Shown piece by piece: positions 16,615 through 25,946 of a stretch of DNA of 64,000 nucleotides. A model generated the notes under the pieces. The model was not told the origin of the DNA and searched no databases. It worked only from the letters and a program-made list of their open reading frames with translations. The position numbers and the translations under genes were made by a program. Origin of the DNA: Mycobacterium sp. Aquia_213. Lineage in GTDB: Bacteria > Actinomycetota > Actinomycetes > Mycobacteriales > Mycobacteriaceae. Location: positions 1,488,001 to 1,552,000 of the forward strand of contig NZ_CP113116.1 of assembly GCF_026625985.1 (NCBI RefSeq), in the 5' to 3' direction. How positions within the stretch are numbered: the stretch's first letter is position 1; each line of letters starts with the position of its first letter.

Positions 16615-18201
16615 ATGGATATTCAGTGCGACTACCTGGTGGTCGGTACCGGCTCGGCCGGCTCTGTGGTGGCCAGTCGACTGAGCGCCGATCCGGCGAC
16701 TTCGGTACTCGCGCTCGAGGCGGGTCCGCCCGACAAGAATAGGTTCATCAAGATCCCGGCGGGCTACGTCAAGCTGCTCCGCAGCGAGATCGACTGGGGC
16801 TACCTGACCGAGCCGCAGAGTGAACTGGGCGGACGCGAAATCTATTGGCCCAGAGGCAAGGTGCTGGGTGGTTGCTCATCGATCAACGCGGGCATGTGGG
16901 TACGCGGATTCGACGCCGACTACGACGAGTGGGCGAGGCGAGCCGGACCGCAATGGTCATTCGCCGAGATGATCGGATACTTCCGCCGGATCGAGAACGT
17001 CACCGAGGCGTGGCACTTTGTCAATGGTGACGAGAGCGGGGTGACCGGTCCGGTGCACATTTCCCGGCAGCGCAGCCCGCGGACTTCGACTGCGGCGTGG
17101 CTGGCCGCGGCGCGCGAATGCGGCTTTCCCGCCGCGCAGCCGAACTCGTCACGGCCGGAGGGCTTTTGCGAGACCGTCGTCACGCAGAGCCGGGGCGCCC
17201 GGTGCAGCAGCGCCGACGCGTATCTGAAACCGGCGATGCGCCGCAAGAACCTCACCGTGCTGACCGCGGCCACCACTACCCGGGTGCTGTTTGACGGAAC
17301 CCGGGCAGTCGGTGTGGAATTCGAGCGCGACGGCCACCTTTGCGTTGCCCACGCGCGCCGCGAGGTAGTGCTCTGCGGCGGTGCCATCAACAGCCCTCAG
17401 CTGTTGCTGCTATCCGGCGTCGGCGATCGCGATCATCTCGACGAGCACGGCATCGACCTCGTCTACCACTCGCCGCAGGTGGGGCAGAACCTGATCGACC
17501 ACCTCACTACCCGGCTGGGTTTCCATGTCGACGCCGGCAGCTTGTTCGCCGCCGAAAAGCCGAGGGAGTTGATCAATTACCTGCTGCGGCGCCGCGGCAT
17601 GCTGACCTCCAGCATCGCCGAGGCGTATGGGTTCGTCCGCAGCCGACCGGAATTGGACCTCCCCGACCTCGAGCTGATGTTTTGCCCGGCGCCCTTCTAC
17701 GGCGAGGGATTTGATGAGCCGGACGCGCACGGGGTGGTGTTCGGGCCTGTCCTGGTGGCACCGGAAAGCCGCGGCCGGATCACGCTGCGGTCCGCCGATC
17801 CGCACGACAAGCCGGTGATCGATCCGCGCTACCTGTCGGACCCGGGCGGCGTCGACCGGGCAGCGATGATGGAAGGGCTGCGAATGTGCGCCCGGATTGC
17901 CGCGGCGCCCGCGTTGAAAGGCCTGCTGGGCCCCATCGCGCAGCCGCGGGACTGCACCGAGCTGGACGAGGCCGCCCTCGAAAGTGTGCTCGACAACAGT
18001 GCCCACACTTTGTATCACCCACTGGGCAGCTGCCGGATGGGCAGCGACCAGGCCAGCGTGGTGGATCCGCAGCTGCGGGTGCGGGGCGTCGACGGGCTTC
18101 GGGTGGCCGACGCCTCGGTGATGCCCGGCACGATTCGGGGCCACACCCATGCGCCGTCGGTGCTGATCGGGGAGAAGGCCGCCGACCTGATCACCGGCTG
18201 A
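16615..18201 (+). CDS. GMC-family FAD oxidoreductase (Rv1279-type)
   Basis: Protein of 528 residues. FAD-binding dinucleotide fold at the start (YLVVGTGSAGSVVASRLS, then ALEAGPP), GMC signatures WPRGKVLGGCSSINAGMWVRG and CGGAINSPQLLLLSGVGD, and the C-terminal active-site region HTLYHPLGSCRMG with catalytic His, ending GLRVADASVMPG and HTHAPSVLIGEKAADLI. These enzymes oxidise alcohols (choline, long-chain or aromatic); the substrate is not evident. Length equals that of H37Rv Rv1279 as I recall it. It follows the SbcC-like gene by 47 bp. Confidence 0.92.
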   Translation: MDIQCDYLVVGTGSAGSVVASRLSADPATSVLALEAGPPDKNRFIKIPAGYVKLLRSEIDWGYLTEPQSELGGREIYWPRGKVLGGCSSINAGMWVRGFDADYDEWARRAGPQWSFAEMIGYFRRIENVTEAWHFVNGDESGVTGPVHISRQRSPRTSTAAWLAAARECGFPAAQPNSSRPEGFCETVVTQSRGARCSSADAYLKPAMRRKNLTVLTAATTTRVLFDGTRAVGVEFERDGHLCVAHARREVVLCGGAINSPQLLLLSGVGDRDHLDEHGIDLVYHSPQVGQNLIDHLTTRLGFHVDAGSLFAAEKPRELINYLLRRRGMLTSSIAEAYGFVRSRPELDLPDLELMFCPAPFYGEGFDEPDAHGVVFGPVLVAPESRGRITLRSADPHDKPVIDPRYLSDPGGVDRAAMMEGLRMCARIAAAPALKGLLGPIAQPRDCTELDEAALESVLDNSAHTLYHPLGSCRMGSDQASVVDPQLRVRGVDGLRVADASVMPGTIRGHTHAPSVLIGEKAADLITG

Positions 18202-18273
18202 ACCGCCGCCACGAGTTCCCGCAGGAAGCTGCCGCGCTGCTGATCGCGAGCGACCCCGGCAGAATGGGCGGCG

Positions 18274-19524
18274 ATGACCATGAACGCGAAACGGCGCCGG
18301 GTGCACGAAAGGCTTGCGGGAATGCCCGGCGTCCGCCCGGTGCGCAGGCCGATATCGCCAGGCAGCGCGGACGAATTCGATCTGTACTACGTGCGCACCG
18401 GGCGCAAGTCCGCGCACCCGCTGGTCATCATCCCGGGAGGGCCGGGGGTGGCGTCGATGCAGGTCTACAAGGGTCTGCGGCGGCGCGCCGCCCTCGCCGG
18501 TCTCGACGTCATCATGATCGAGCACCGCGGGATCGGCATGTCGCGTCATGACGACTCCGGCGCAGATCTGCCGCCCGAAGCGATCACCGTCGATCAGGTT
18601 GTCGACGACATCGCTGCCGTGCTCGACGACGCCCATGTGGGCTCCGCCGTCATCTACGGAACGTCGTACGGCTCCTATATCTCGGCGGGCTTCGGCGTAC
18701 GCCATCCCGGCCGGGTGCACGCGATGATTCTCGATTCGCCGCTGCTGTCTCGACACGACATCGTGGCCGTGCGCGACGCCGTGCGCGGCCTGCTGTTCGA
18801 CGGCGATACTCCGGAAACCGCCGCATTGGCCCCCAAGGTCCGCAAGCTGATCGACACCGGGGTGATGGCCGGGACGGCGGGAGAGATCGCCACCACCATC
18901 TACGCCTACGGCGGAGCTCCGCTGCTGGACCGCGAACTCGACTTGTTGCTCAGTGGCCGAAAGACGTTGTGGCGGATGCTGTCCCGCTTCTCCGGCGTCG
19001 TCAGTCTCAATGTCGCATACCGCCACGAAATCGATCTGGTGAGCCGCATCGCCTTCCGCGAACTCGACTACGGGGCCGAACCCGACGGTCTGCCGCTCGA
19101 TCCGGCTGTAGCTTTGCGCGAAATCATCAGTGAGACAGATGCTTTCGAGGCAGAGCCGTATGATCTCGTGGCGGAGATGCCGAAGTTCACGTGGCCCACG
19201 GTCGTGGTTTCCGGCGGGCGCGACATGGTGACACCGCGGGCGGTGGCAGAGCGTGTGGCATCGCTGGTGCCGAACGCGCTGTTATTGGCGTTGCCGACGA
19301 TGGCGCACAGCGCGATCGACTTTCGTGAGTCCGCCGCTCTGGTGATCGCCGAGGCGGTGTGCCGCGGCGAAATCGATCAGCTGGCCGGTCGGGGATCGGA
19401 GCTGGACGCGCTGCCGGCCCGCCCCGCCATGCGCTTGCTGTGGAAGGCAGTCGAGGTGGCCGCGATCGCCGAGGGTGCGCTGCCGGTGGTGACGCCGCTG
19501 TGGCGGCGGCTCAGGTCCGCATGA
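18274..19524 (+). CDS. Alpha/beta hydrolase of the proline-iminopeptidase-like class
   Basis: Protein of 416 residues. Oxyanion-hole segment PGGPG (54-58) and nucleophile elbow GTSYG with Ser131, a later acid in VVSGGRDMVTP and His in TMAHSAID complete a catalytic triad. Sequence around IEHRGIGMSRH and DDIAAVLDDAHVGSAVIYGTSYGSY is that of prolyl aminopeptidase/tripeptidyl-peptidase-like hydrolases (S33), but the canonical HGGPG reads PGGPG and there is no signal peptide. Its last 14 bases overlap the end of the convergent oppA gene. No equivalent lies here in H37Rv by memory. A peptidase next to an oligopeptide importer is suggestive, not proof. Confidence 0.8.
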   Translation: MTMNAKRRRVHERLAGMPGVRPVRRPISPGSADEFDLYYVRTGRKSAHPLVIIPGGPGVASMQVYKGLRRRAALAGLDVIMIEHRGIGMSRHDDSGADLPPEAITVDQVVDDIAAVLDDAHVGSAVIYGTSYGSYISAGFGVRHPGRVHAMILDSPLLSRHDIVAVRDAVRGLLFDGDTPETAALAPKVRKLIDTGVMAGTAGEIATTIYAYGGAPLLDRELDLLLSGRKTLWRMLSRFSGVVSLNVAYRHEIDLVSRIAFRELDYGAEPDGLPLDPAVALREIISETDAFEAEPYDLVAEMPKFTWPTVVVSGGRDMVTPRAVAERVASLVPNALLLALPTMAHSAIDFRESAALVIAEAVCRGEIDQLAGRGSELDALPARPAMRLLWKAVEVAAIAEGALPVVTPLWRRLRSA

Positions 19525-21184
19525 ATCCGATTGCGGTGTAATCCACGTCGGCCAGGCCGGCTGCACCGTAGTTGGCCAAATCGTGTCGTACCGCCCTGTT
19601 GCCGGGCGACTGGAACAGCGGCAGGTTGAAGCCTTCCTGCCAGATCATCGCGTCCACCTGATTGGCCAGAACCCGCGCCTTGTCCTGGTCCAGCTCCGAC
19701 AATGTCTCGGCGATCTTCGCATCGATCGCGGCATTGCCGATCCTGCCGAAGTTGCTGTCACCGTCCGAGGTGTAAATCTGCGGAAGTGCGGACAACGGGA
19801 AAGCGTTTCCTTCCCAACCGAATTGAGCGATATCGAAGTCACCGACGCCGATGTATTGGCTGAAGAAACCATTGCCGGCTTTGAGGTCGAGCACCAGCTT
19901 CACGCCGATCTGCGCCAGGCTGTTCTGCGCAACCATGGCAATCTGCCGGTTGGACGGTGCGTCGAAGAGCACGTCGCGCACGACGAGCTGCTTGCCGTCC
20001 TTCTCGCGTATCGCGCCGTTGAGCTTCCAGCCCATGGCATCCAAGTCTCTGCGGGCCTTATCCGGGTTGTAAGCGCCTGGTGCACTGTTGTTTTGGTAGC
20101 CGACCTGTCCGGCCACGAAGACGTGGTTGTTCAGCGGCACGGGGTGTGTGGTCAAACCGTGCTCGACGACGTCGACGACGGCCTGGCGATCGATACCCTG
20201 GCACACCGCCAATCGCAGCCGCTCGTCGGCCATGATCGACCCCTCGGCGCCATTGAACGTGAAGTGGAACCAGGTGGGGGCCGGCGCGCGCCGGATCACG
20301 ATGCCCGGCGTGCGCTGCGCCGTCACCATGTCGTCGAGCGTGGTGATGCCCGCGGCATCGATCGCCTTGTTCTGCAGCGCGGGAATGATGGCGGAGACGT
20401 CGAGCACCAGGAACGTGATCGAATCCAGCCTCGGCTTGCGGCCCCACCATCGGGGGTTGCGGGTCAGCACGATGCGCTGTGCGGTCCGGTCGAGCGTGGA
20501 CACGATGAACGGCCCGGCCGACGGGCCGGGGGCCTCGAGCTGGCCCTTGTTGAAGACCTCCGGGTTGGCCGTCATGCTGCGAGGTTGTATCCCGCCGGCG
20601 AACATCCCCCGCCATTCGGCGTACGGATCGGAGAAGGTGACCACTGCTTGTCGGTCGTCGACACCTCTGGTCACCGATTTCACGCGTTCGAACCCGGCCC
20701 GGCTGGCGATCAAGAACTTCTTGTCGCGGCCGTTGCACGCGTCAACCTCCGACTTGAGATCTTCCCACGTGATTGGAGTTCCGTCGCTCCATGTTGCTTT
20801 CGGATTGATTGTGTACGTGACGGTTTGGGGGTTGGTCCCGGTCAGTTCGGCACCGGTGAAGTAGTCGGTATTGAGATTCAGCGTCCCATCCGCCTGGGTC
20901 ATGAACGCCCCGGGCTGCGTGGCCCCGAGCACCGCGGCGGTGTCGGAGGTATTGCCGTCGATGTTCAGCTGATTGAAGTTGTCCGGGAATGCTGTCAGCG
21001 GGAGTCGCAGGTTACCGCCGTCACGCAGCGTGGCGGGGTCTCGCGGGTTCATGTCACTGCTGGCCCCGAGCTGAGCGGCCCGGGTCTCCGGCAGCTCCTG
21101 ATAGCCACTCGAGCAGCCGGTGACCAGCACCACGAGCGCCAAGGCCAGCGCCGCGACCTTGCGGGCTCTCGGTAGGCGTGTCAC
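19511..21184 (-). CDS. oppA: Oligopeptide ABC transporter substrate-binding lipoprotein OppA
   Basis: Protein of 557 residues with a type II signal peptide (VAALALALVVLVTGC) and the SBP_bac_5 fold: YTINPKATWSDGTPITWEDLKSEV, SARF-like motif at SRAGFERVKSVT, GPFIVSTLDRTAQRIVLTRNPRWWG, and RLRLAVCQGIDRQAVVD. It captures peptides outside the membrane and feeds the OppB/OppC channel; in M. tuberculosis OppA also binds glutathione or bradykinin-like peptides. Last gene of oppB-C-D-A: ten bases separate it from oppD. Start GTG 21184. Confidence 0.93.
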   Translation of the reverse strand: MTRLPRARKVAALALALVVLVTGCSSGYQELPETRAAQLGASSDMNPRDPATLRDGGNLRLPLTAFPDNFNQLNIDGNTSDTAAVLGATQPGAFMTQADGTLNLNTDYFTGAELTGTNPQTVTYTINPKATWSDGTPITWEDLKSEVDACNGRDKKFLIASRAGFERVKSVTRGVDDRQAVVTFSDPYAEWRGMFAGGIQPRSMTANPEVFNKGQLEAPGPSAGPFIVSTLDRTAQRIVLTRNPRWWGRKPRLDSITFLVLDVSAIIPALQNKAIDAAGITTLDDMVTAQRTPGIVIRRAPAPTWFHFTFNGAEGSIMADERLRLAVCQGIDRQAVVDVVEHGLTTHPVPLNNHVFVAGQVGYQNNSAPGAYNPDKARRDLDAMGWKLNGAIREKDGKQLVVRDVLFDAPSNRQIAMVAQNSLAQIGVKLVLDLKAGNGFFSQYIGVGDFDIAQFGWEGNAFPLSALPQIYTSDGDSNFGRIGNAAIDAKIAETLSELDQDKARVLANQVDAMIWQEGFNLPLFQSPGNRAVRHDLANYGAAGLADVDYTAIGFMRT

Positions 21185-21194
21185 CCCGACGATG

Positions 21195-23045
21195 TTAACC
21201 GGAGCCGCCTTCGGGATGCGCTCGCGGAACGGCGTCGAGGAGTCGCCGGGTGTATTCGTGTTGTGGGTTGGCGAAGACCTCGTCGCCGTCGCCCTGTTCG
21301 ACTATGGCACCCCGGTACATCACCACCACCTGGTGCGCCAGGTGTTTGACGACGGAAAGATCATGTGAGACAAACAGATACGACAGACTGAACCGCTCTT
21401 GCAGGTCGAGCAGCAGGTTGATGATCCCAGCCTGGATCGAGACGTCCAGCGCCGACACCGGCTCGTCGAGCGCCAATATCTTGGGCTGTAACGCCAGCGC
21501 GCGCGCGATACCGATGCGCTGTTTTTGTCCACCGGAGAACTCGGCCGGATAGCGGGCTGCGTCGGCGTGCCGCAACCCGACGATGTCCAGCAGCTCGGCC
21601 ACTCGCGCGTCGGTGTCGCCCTTGCGGAATCCGTTCGCCTGCAATGGTTCAGCGATGACTTCGGAAACGGGTAGTCGTGGGTCCAGGGACGCCACCGGGT
21701 CTTGGAACACCACCTGAATATCGCGCCGCAGCGCACGCCGGCCCTCCGGATTCAACGCGGCGACGTCGGCGCCGAGAACCTCAATCGAACCCGATTGTGG
21801 CGCGTTCAGTTCCAAGATCTGTTGCAGGGTAGTCGATTTACCCGAACCGGATTCCCCGACGATCGCCAGCGTGCGGCCCTGTTCCAGGGTGAAGCTGACG
21901 CCGTCGACCGCGCGCACCTCACCCACCCGCCTGCGAAAGACCACGCCCTTGGTCAGCGGGTAGGTCTTGGAAAGGTCGACAACGCGTAGCACCGTTGCGT
22001 TTTGGTCTGCTGCGCTATCGATGGCCGGCGGCGCGGTGGTCACGTGGAAGATTTCGGCGGCAGCGCGACCCGCGACGTCGTCGGTACGGATACAGGCCGC
22101 CTGGTGGTCTTCGGAAACTGTGATCAGAGCTGGCTCAGCCGAACGACATTCGTCGAGCGCCAGCGGACAACGGGGCGTGAACGGACAGGCATCGGGTGCC
22201 AGCGTCGCCAGGTTGGGGGGTGCACCGGGAATCGGAACCAGCCGTGTGCCCTGCGGGGCGTCCAGCCGCGGCACCGAACCGAGCAGCCCGACCGTGTAGG
22301 GCATGCGACGGTCTCGGTACAGATCGTCGACGGTCGCGATCTCGACCTCACGTCCGGCGTACATGACCAATGCCCGGTCGGCGAACTCCGCGACCACCCC
22401 CAGGTCGTGGGTGATGATCAATACGCCCGCGCCGGTGACATCGCGCGCCGTGCGCAGCACGTCGAGAATCTGGGCCTGTACGGTGACGTCGAGCGCGGTG
22501 GTGGGCTCGTCACAGATCAGCAGGTCCGGATCGTTGGCGATCGCGATCGCGATCACCACCCGCTGGCGCTCGCCGCCGGATAGCTCGTGGGGGAACGCTT
22601 TTGCGCGGCGGTCCGGCTGCGCGATACCGACCAGCTCGAGTAGCTCCACGGCCCGCGTCCGGGCAGCGGCCCGGCTGACGTCACGGTGGTGCACCCTGAT
22701 GGCTTCCGCTATCTGGTCCCCGACGGTGTAGACGGGAGTCAACGCCGACATCGGGTCTTGGAACACGGTGCCGATCGTCTTGCCGCGGATCCGTGACATT
22801 TCCTGGTCTCCCAGCCCGAGCAGCTCCTGGCCTTCCAGCCGAACCGAACCCGATACCTCGGCGTATTCGGGCAGCAACCCGACTACCGCCATCGCGGCGG
22901 TGCTTTTGCCGGAGCCCGATTCACCGACGATGGCGAGCACTTCGCCCGGATCGATGTGGTAGGTCGCCCCGCGCACCGCGGGCACCCGCGCATCCCCGGT
23001 GTCGAAGGTGACGCTGAGGTCGGTCACCTCCAGCAGTGCCGTCAT
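21195..23045 (-). CDS. oppD: Oligopeptide ABC transporter ATPase OppD (fused OppD-OppF)
   Basis: Protein of 616 residues with two complete ATPase domains: Walker A GESGSGKST in each, signatures LSGGERQR and FSGGQKQR, Walker B LLICDEPTTALD and ILALDEPVSALD, plus the oligopeptide-transporter C-terminal cysteine cluster after the first domain (CPFTPRCPLALDEC...C), which usually binds an Fe-S cluster. One polypeptide thus replaces separate OppD and OppF. The ATG overlaps the oppC stop (ATGA). Confidence 0.94.
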   Translation of the reverse strand: MTALLEVTDLSVTFDTGDARVPAVRGATYHIDPGEVLAIVGESGSGKSTAAMAVVGLLPEYAEVSGSVRLEGQELLGLGDQEMSRIRGKTIGTVFQDPMSALTPVYTVGDQIAEAIRVHHRDVSRAAARTRAVELLELVGIAQPDRRAKAFPHELSGGERQRVVIAIAIANDPDLLICDEPTTALDVTVQAQILDVLRTARDVTGAGVLIITHDLGVVAEFADRALVMYAGREVEIATVDDLYRDRRMPYTVGLLGSVPRLDAPQGTRLVPIPGAPPNLATLAPDACPFTPRCPLALDECRSAEPALITVSEDHQAACIRTDDVAGRAAAEIFHVTTAPPAIDSAADQNATVLRVVDLSKTYPLTKGVVFRRRVGEVRAVDGVSFTLEQGRTLAIVGESGSGKSTTLQQILELNAPQSGSIEVLGADVAALNPEGRRALRRDIQVVFQDPVASLDPRLPVSEVIAEPLQANGFRKGDTDARVAELLDIVGLRHADAARYPAEFSGGQKQRIGIARALALQPKILALDEPVSALDVSIQAGIINLLLDLQERFSLSYLFVSHDLSVVKHLAHQVVVMYRGAIVEQGDGDEVFANPQHEYTRRLLDAVPRAHPEGGSG

Positions 23046-23980
23046 TGCGGCCGCCCAACTGGCTTCCGCCTTTTACGGCGTGATGGCTTCGCGCTCGGAT
23101 CGATCGCGTCGCGCAGTCCGTCACCGGCGAGGTTGGCGCACAACACAATCAATATCAACGCCGAGCCCGGGAACAGGAAGACCCAGGGGAAGGTGGTCAC
23201 CGAGGGAGTGCCTTCCGCGATCAGCGTGCCGAGCGAGACGTCCGGAGGCTGAACACCGAATCCCAAGAAGCTCAACCCGGTTTCGGCCAGGATCGCGAAA
23301 CCCACGTTGAGCGTCGCGTCGATGATCAGGATCGAGGCGACATTCGGCACGATGTGATGCATGATCACCCGTCGGCTTGACACTCCCATATATCTTGCCG
23401 CGCGGACGAATTCGCGTTCCCGCAGGCTCATCGTCAGGCCGCGTACCATCCGTGAGCTGACCATCCAGCCGAACGCCGCGAGGAGCACGATGAGCCACAG
23501 AACGCTGTTCGAATGTTTGGTGCGCGGCGTGACGATGGCAATGAGCAGGAAGCTGGGCACCACGAGCAGCAGGTCCACCAGCCACATCAGGGCTCGGTCG
23601 CGCCAGCCGCCGAAATAGCCCGCGATCGATCCGACGGTGGCGGCGATGGTGGTCGAGATCGCCGCCACGCAAACGCCGATCAGTAGCGACTTCTGCATGC
23701 CGGTCAGCGTGCGGGCCAGCAGGTCCTGGCCCAGTGCGTTGGTGCCGAACCAGTGTCGCGGCGACGGTGGCTGCAGCAGTGCGTGCAGGTCCAGCTCGGT
23801 ATAGCTGTGCGGCAATAGCGGCGGCAACGCGTAGCAGCCGATGAACGCCAGCGCCAGCAGAATCAGTGCCACCGCTGCGGGTTTGTTGCGAAAGAAGCGG
23901 CGTATCAACAGGGTTCGGCGCGACGTGAACGTGGCGACCGGGTGGACGCCGGAGCGCACCGGCGCGGCCTCTGGACTCAT
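23042..23980 (-). CDS. oppC: Oligopeptide ABC transporter permease OppC
   Basis: Protein of 312 residues. The frame is open far upstream, but ATG 23980 overlaps the oppB stop (ATGA) and begins MSPEAAPVRSG, so it is the start. Inner-membrane permease with helices FFRNKPAAVALILLALAFIGCYAL, the OppC N-terminal domain, and the EAA loop EFVRAARYMGVSSRRVIMHHIVPN that docks on the ATPase. Somewhat longer at the N-terminus than the M. tuberculosis protein as I recall it. Confidence 0.92.
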   Translation of the reverse strand: MSPEAAPVRSGVHPVATFTSRRTLLIRRFFRNKPAAVALILLALAFIGCYALPPLLPHSYTELDLHALLQPPSPRHWFGTNALGQDLLARTLTGMQKSLLIGVCVAAISTTIAATVGSIAGYFGGWRDRALMWLVDLLLVVPSFLLIAIVTPRTKHSNSVLWLIVLLAAFGWMVSSRMVRGLTMSLREREFVRAARYMGVSSRRVIMHHIVPNVASILIIDATLNVGFAILAETGLSFLGFGVQPPDVSLGTLIAEGTPSVTTFPWVFLFPGSALILIVLCANLAGDGLRDAIDPSAKPSRRKRRKPVGRPQ

Positions 23981-24954
23981 GAAACCCGCACCCTCGGATC
24001 CAGGGCCGCGTAGATGACGTCGGACAACAATCCCGCCAGCAGAACGGCCGCGCCGGAGAAAAGCGTGATCGCGGCGACGACGTTCGCGTCCTGGGTCGCG
24101 ATTCCTGACACAACCCATTCGCCCATGCCGTGCCAGCCGAAGATCTTCTCGACGAACACCGCGCCGACAACCAGCCCGCTCACGCCATAGGCGAACAGGG
24201 TGGCCATCGGAATCAGTGCGGTGCGCAGACCGTGTTTGAACAGCGCCTCGCGGCGGGTCAGGCCCTTCGCCCGCGCGGTTCGGATGAAGTCCTCGCCGAG
24301 CACGTCGAGCATCGCATTCCGTTGGTAGCGGCTGAAACCCGCGATGGCGCCCAGGGCCAGGGTGAGGGTGGGCAACACGATGTGCTGCAAGCGCTCGATG
24401 AGCTCGTCGACGGTTCCGCTGGGCGGCAGCGGCGAGGTCTCGCCGGTGTACTGGAAGATCCCCACTCCGGCGAACATGTTGACCCGCAGCGCGCCCAGAA
24501 TGAGCAAGCTTGCCAGCACGAACGACGGGATGCTCAAGACGACCAGCGACAGCACCGTGATCACCCGATCGCTGAGCCGGTACTGCCGGACCGCACCCCA
24601 GGCGCCCACGATGACGCCGATCAGCGTGCCCAGCACCGAACCGGTCACCACCAGTCGCAGGCTCACCCCGACCCGGCGCCATAGCTCTTGGGACACCGGG
24701 TGACCGCTCACCGTCACGCCGAAGTCACCTTGGACCACGCCGGAAATCCAATTTGCGTAGCGGATGACCACCGGTTGGTCCAAGCCCAGCGCAACGGCCT
24801 TGGCGTGAATGGCCTCCGGTGGTGGCGTCGGGTGGCGCTGCACAAAACTGTCGAGCGGATGAAACGTCTGCGAGGTCAGCAGGAAGGTCAAGAAAGACGC
24901 CAGCACCAGCAGGACGACGTAGTTGAGGAAGCGCCGGGCGAGGTACCGGATCAT
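23977..24954 (-). CDS. oppB: Oligopeptide ABC transporter permease OppB
   Basis: Protein of 325 residues, start ATG 24954 (MIRYLARRFLNYVVLLVLASFLTF); the frame is open to 24975 but the shorter form matches the family length. Typical DppB/OppB permease: first helix at once after RYLARR, periplasmic loop with GDFGVTVSG, the EAA loop EDFIRTARAKGLTRREALFKHGLRTALIP, and a terminal YAALDPRVRVS. First gene of the oppBCDA operon, whose members are joined by overlaps or a 10-bp gap. Divergent from the ArsR gene at 25118. Confidence 0.94.
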   Translation of the reverse strand: MIRYLARRFLNYVVLLVLASFLTFLLTSQTFHPLDSFVQRHPTPPPEAIHAKAVALGLDQPVVIRYANWISGVVQGDFGVTVSGHPVSQELWRRVGVSLRLVVTGSVLGTLIGVIVGAWGAVRQYRLSDRVITVLSLVVLSIPSFVLASLLILGALRVNMFAGVGIFQYTGETSPLPPSGTVDELIERLQHIVLPTLTLALGAIAGFSRYQRNAMLDVLGEDFIRTARAKGLTRREALFKHGLRTALIPMATLFAYGVSGLVVGAVFVEKIFGWHGMGEWVVSGIATQDANVVAAITLFSGAAVLLAGLLSDVIYAALDPRVRVS

Positions 24955-25060
24955 GCCCGGTTGGCCTGCCTGCATCGCATTGGGACAGGTTAGCGAGATA
25001 CGCGAGGCGCGTCGCGCTGCGCCTGGCGACCACCGTTCAGCAACGGCGCCACGTCAGCCG

Positions 25061-25082
25061 TATGATGAATTCTTCAATTGAT
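25061..25082 (+). promoter_or_regulatory. Candidate promoter and operator of the ArsR-hydrogenase-like operon
   Basis: TATGAT at 25061-25066 is a near-perfect -10 hexamer with TTCAGC (25036-25041) as a weak -35. It overlaps an imperfect inverted repeat ATGAATT (25065-25071) and AATTGAT (25076-25082), six of seven positions symmetric, in an A+T-rich patch 36 bp before the ArsR start. The place and form fit autoregulation by the ArsR protein encoded next. Confidence 0.5.
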
Positions 25083-25117
25083 AAACTGTCGTAATAGCGA
25101 AGTCTTCAGGAGCCAAG

Positions 25118-25462
25118 GTGGAATCGAAGCCCCTTTACAAGCTCAAAGCCGATTTTTTCAAGACACTTGGGCACCCGGCGCGAATCAGGATTCTCGAGCT
25201 GCTGGTCGAGCGGGACCGCTCGGTGGGGGAGTTGCTGGTGTCCGATGTCGGACTGGAGGCATCGAACTTATCCCAGCAACTGGCCGTGTTGCGTCGGGCG
25301 GGAGTTGTCGTCGCAGACCGTGATGGCAACGTCGTGACCTACTCGATCGCGTCACCCGATATTGCCGAGCTGCTCGCGGTGGCGCGCAAGGTACTGGCCA
25401 GGGTGCTCACGGATCGGGTCGCGGTGCTGGCGGACCTGCGCGTGGACGGTACGCCGAATTAG
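25118..25462 (+). CDS. ArsR-family transcriptional regulator (Rv0081 homologue)
   Basis: Protein of 114 residues, start GTG 25118 with AGGAG just upstream. Winged helix-turn-helix of the ArsR/SmtB family: FFKTLGHPARIRILELLVERDRSVGELL, recognition helix EASNLSQQLAVLRRAGVVVADRDGNVVTYSI. No CxC metal site; there is no cysteine at all. Sequence and length match my memory of M. tuberculosis Rv0081, a hub regulator of the hypoxic response that is co-transcribed with the hydrogenase-like genes. The next gene starts 4 bases after its stop. Confidence 0.92.
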   Translation: MESKPLYKLKADFFKTLGHPARIRILELLVERDRSVGELLVSDVGLEASNLSQQLAVLRRAGVVVADRDGNVVTYSIASPDIAELLAVARKVLARVLTDRVAVLADLRVDGTPN

Positions 25463-25466
25463 CGCC

Positions 25467-25946
25467 ATGGGCTGGTTCGTCAAGATTCTTCGCGTCGGCC
25501 GGATCGCAGAGCCCGCGGCGCCCGCGCCGCCGTCGGCGACACAACCGCCGGCGGGAGTGCGAGGTTCGCTGCAGATTCGGCATGTCGATGCGGGTTCGTG
25601 CAACGGGTGTGAGGTGGAGATTTCGGGCGTGTTCGGCCCGGTGTACGACGCGGAGCGGTTCGGGGCTCGACTCGTGGCCTCGCCCCGGCACGCCGATGCG
25701 CTGCTGGTGACCGGAGTGGTGACGCGCAATATGGCCGGCCCGCTGCGCAACACCCTTGAGGCGACGCCACGCCCGCGCGTGGTGATCGCGTGCGGAGATT
25801 GCGCCTTGAATCGAGGGGTGTTCAAGGACGCCTATGCCGTCGCCGGCGCGGTGGGTGAGGTGGTGCCGGTCGATATCGAGATTGCGGGATGTCCGCCCAC
25901 ACCCGCCGACATCGTTGCGGCCCTGCGGTCGGTCACGGGGAAATGA
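25467..25946 (+). CDS. Hydrogenase/complex-I small subunit-like Fe-S protein (HycG/NuoB type, Rv0082 homologue)
   Basis: Protein of 159 residues, the length I recall for Rv0082. NuoB/HycG fold carrying one [4Fe-4S] cluster: ligands C45 and C48 (SCNGCEVE), C109/C112 (ACGDCALN) and C142 (AGCPPTP), as for the proximal cluster (N2-like) of group 4 hydrogenases. Peripheral arm, expected to contact the HycE-like large subunit (31017-32492) and the HycD-like membrane subunit. The ATG at 25467 is reached 4 nt after the ArsR stop, and the end overlaps the next start (ATGA at 25943). Confidence 0.9.
   Translation: MGWFVKILRVGRIAEPAAPAPPSATQPPAGVRGSLQIRHVDAGSCNGCEVEISGVFGPVYDAERFGARLVASPRHADALLVTGVVTRNMAGPLRNTLEATPRPRVVIACGDCALNRGVFKDAYAVAGAVGEVVPVDIEIAGCPPTPADIVAALRSVTGK

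Noticed and set aside
24980..25000. Possible DosR box upstream of the ArsR gene (TTGGGAC)
   Set aside because: Only one half-site resembles the consensus; the second half does not, so it is not supported by sequence alone.
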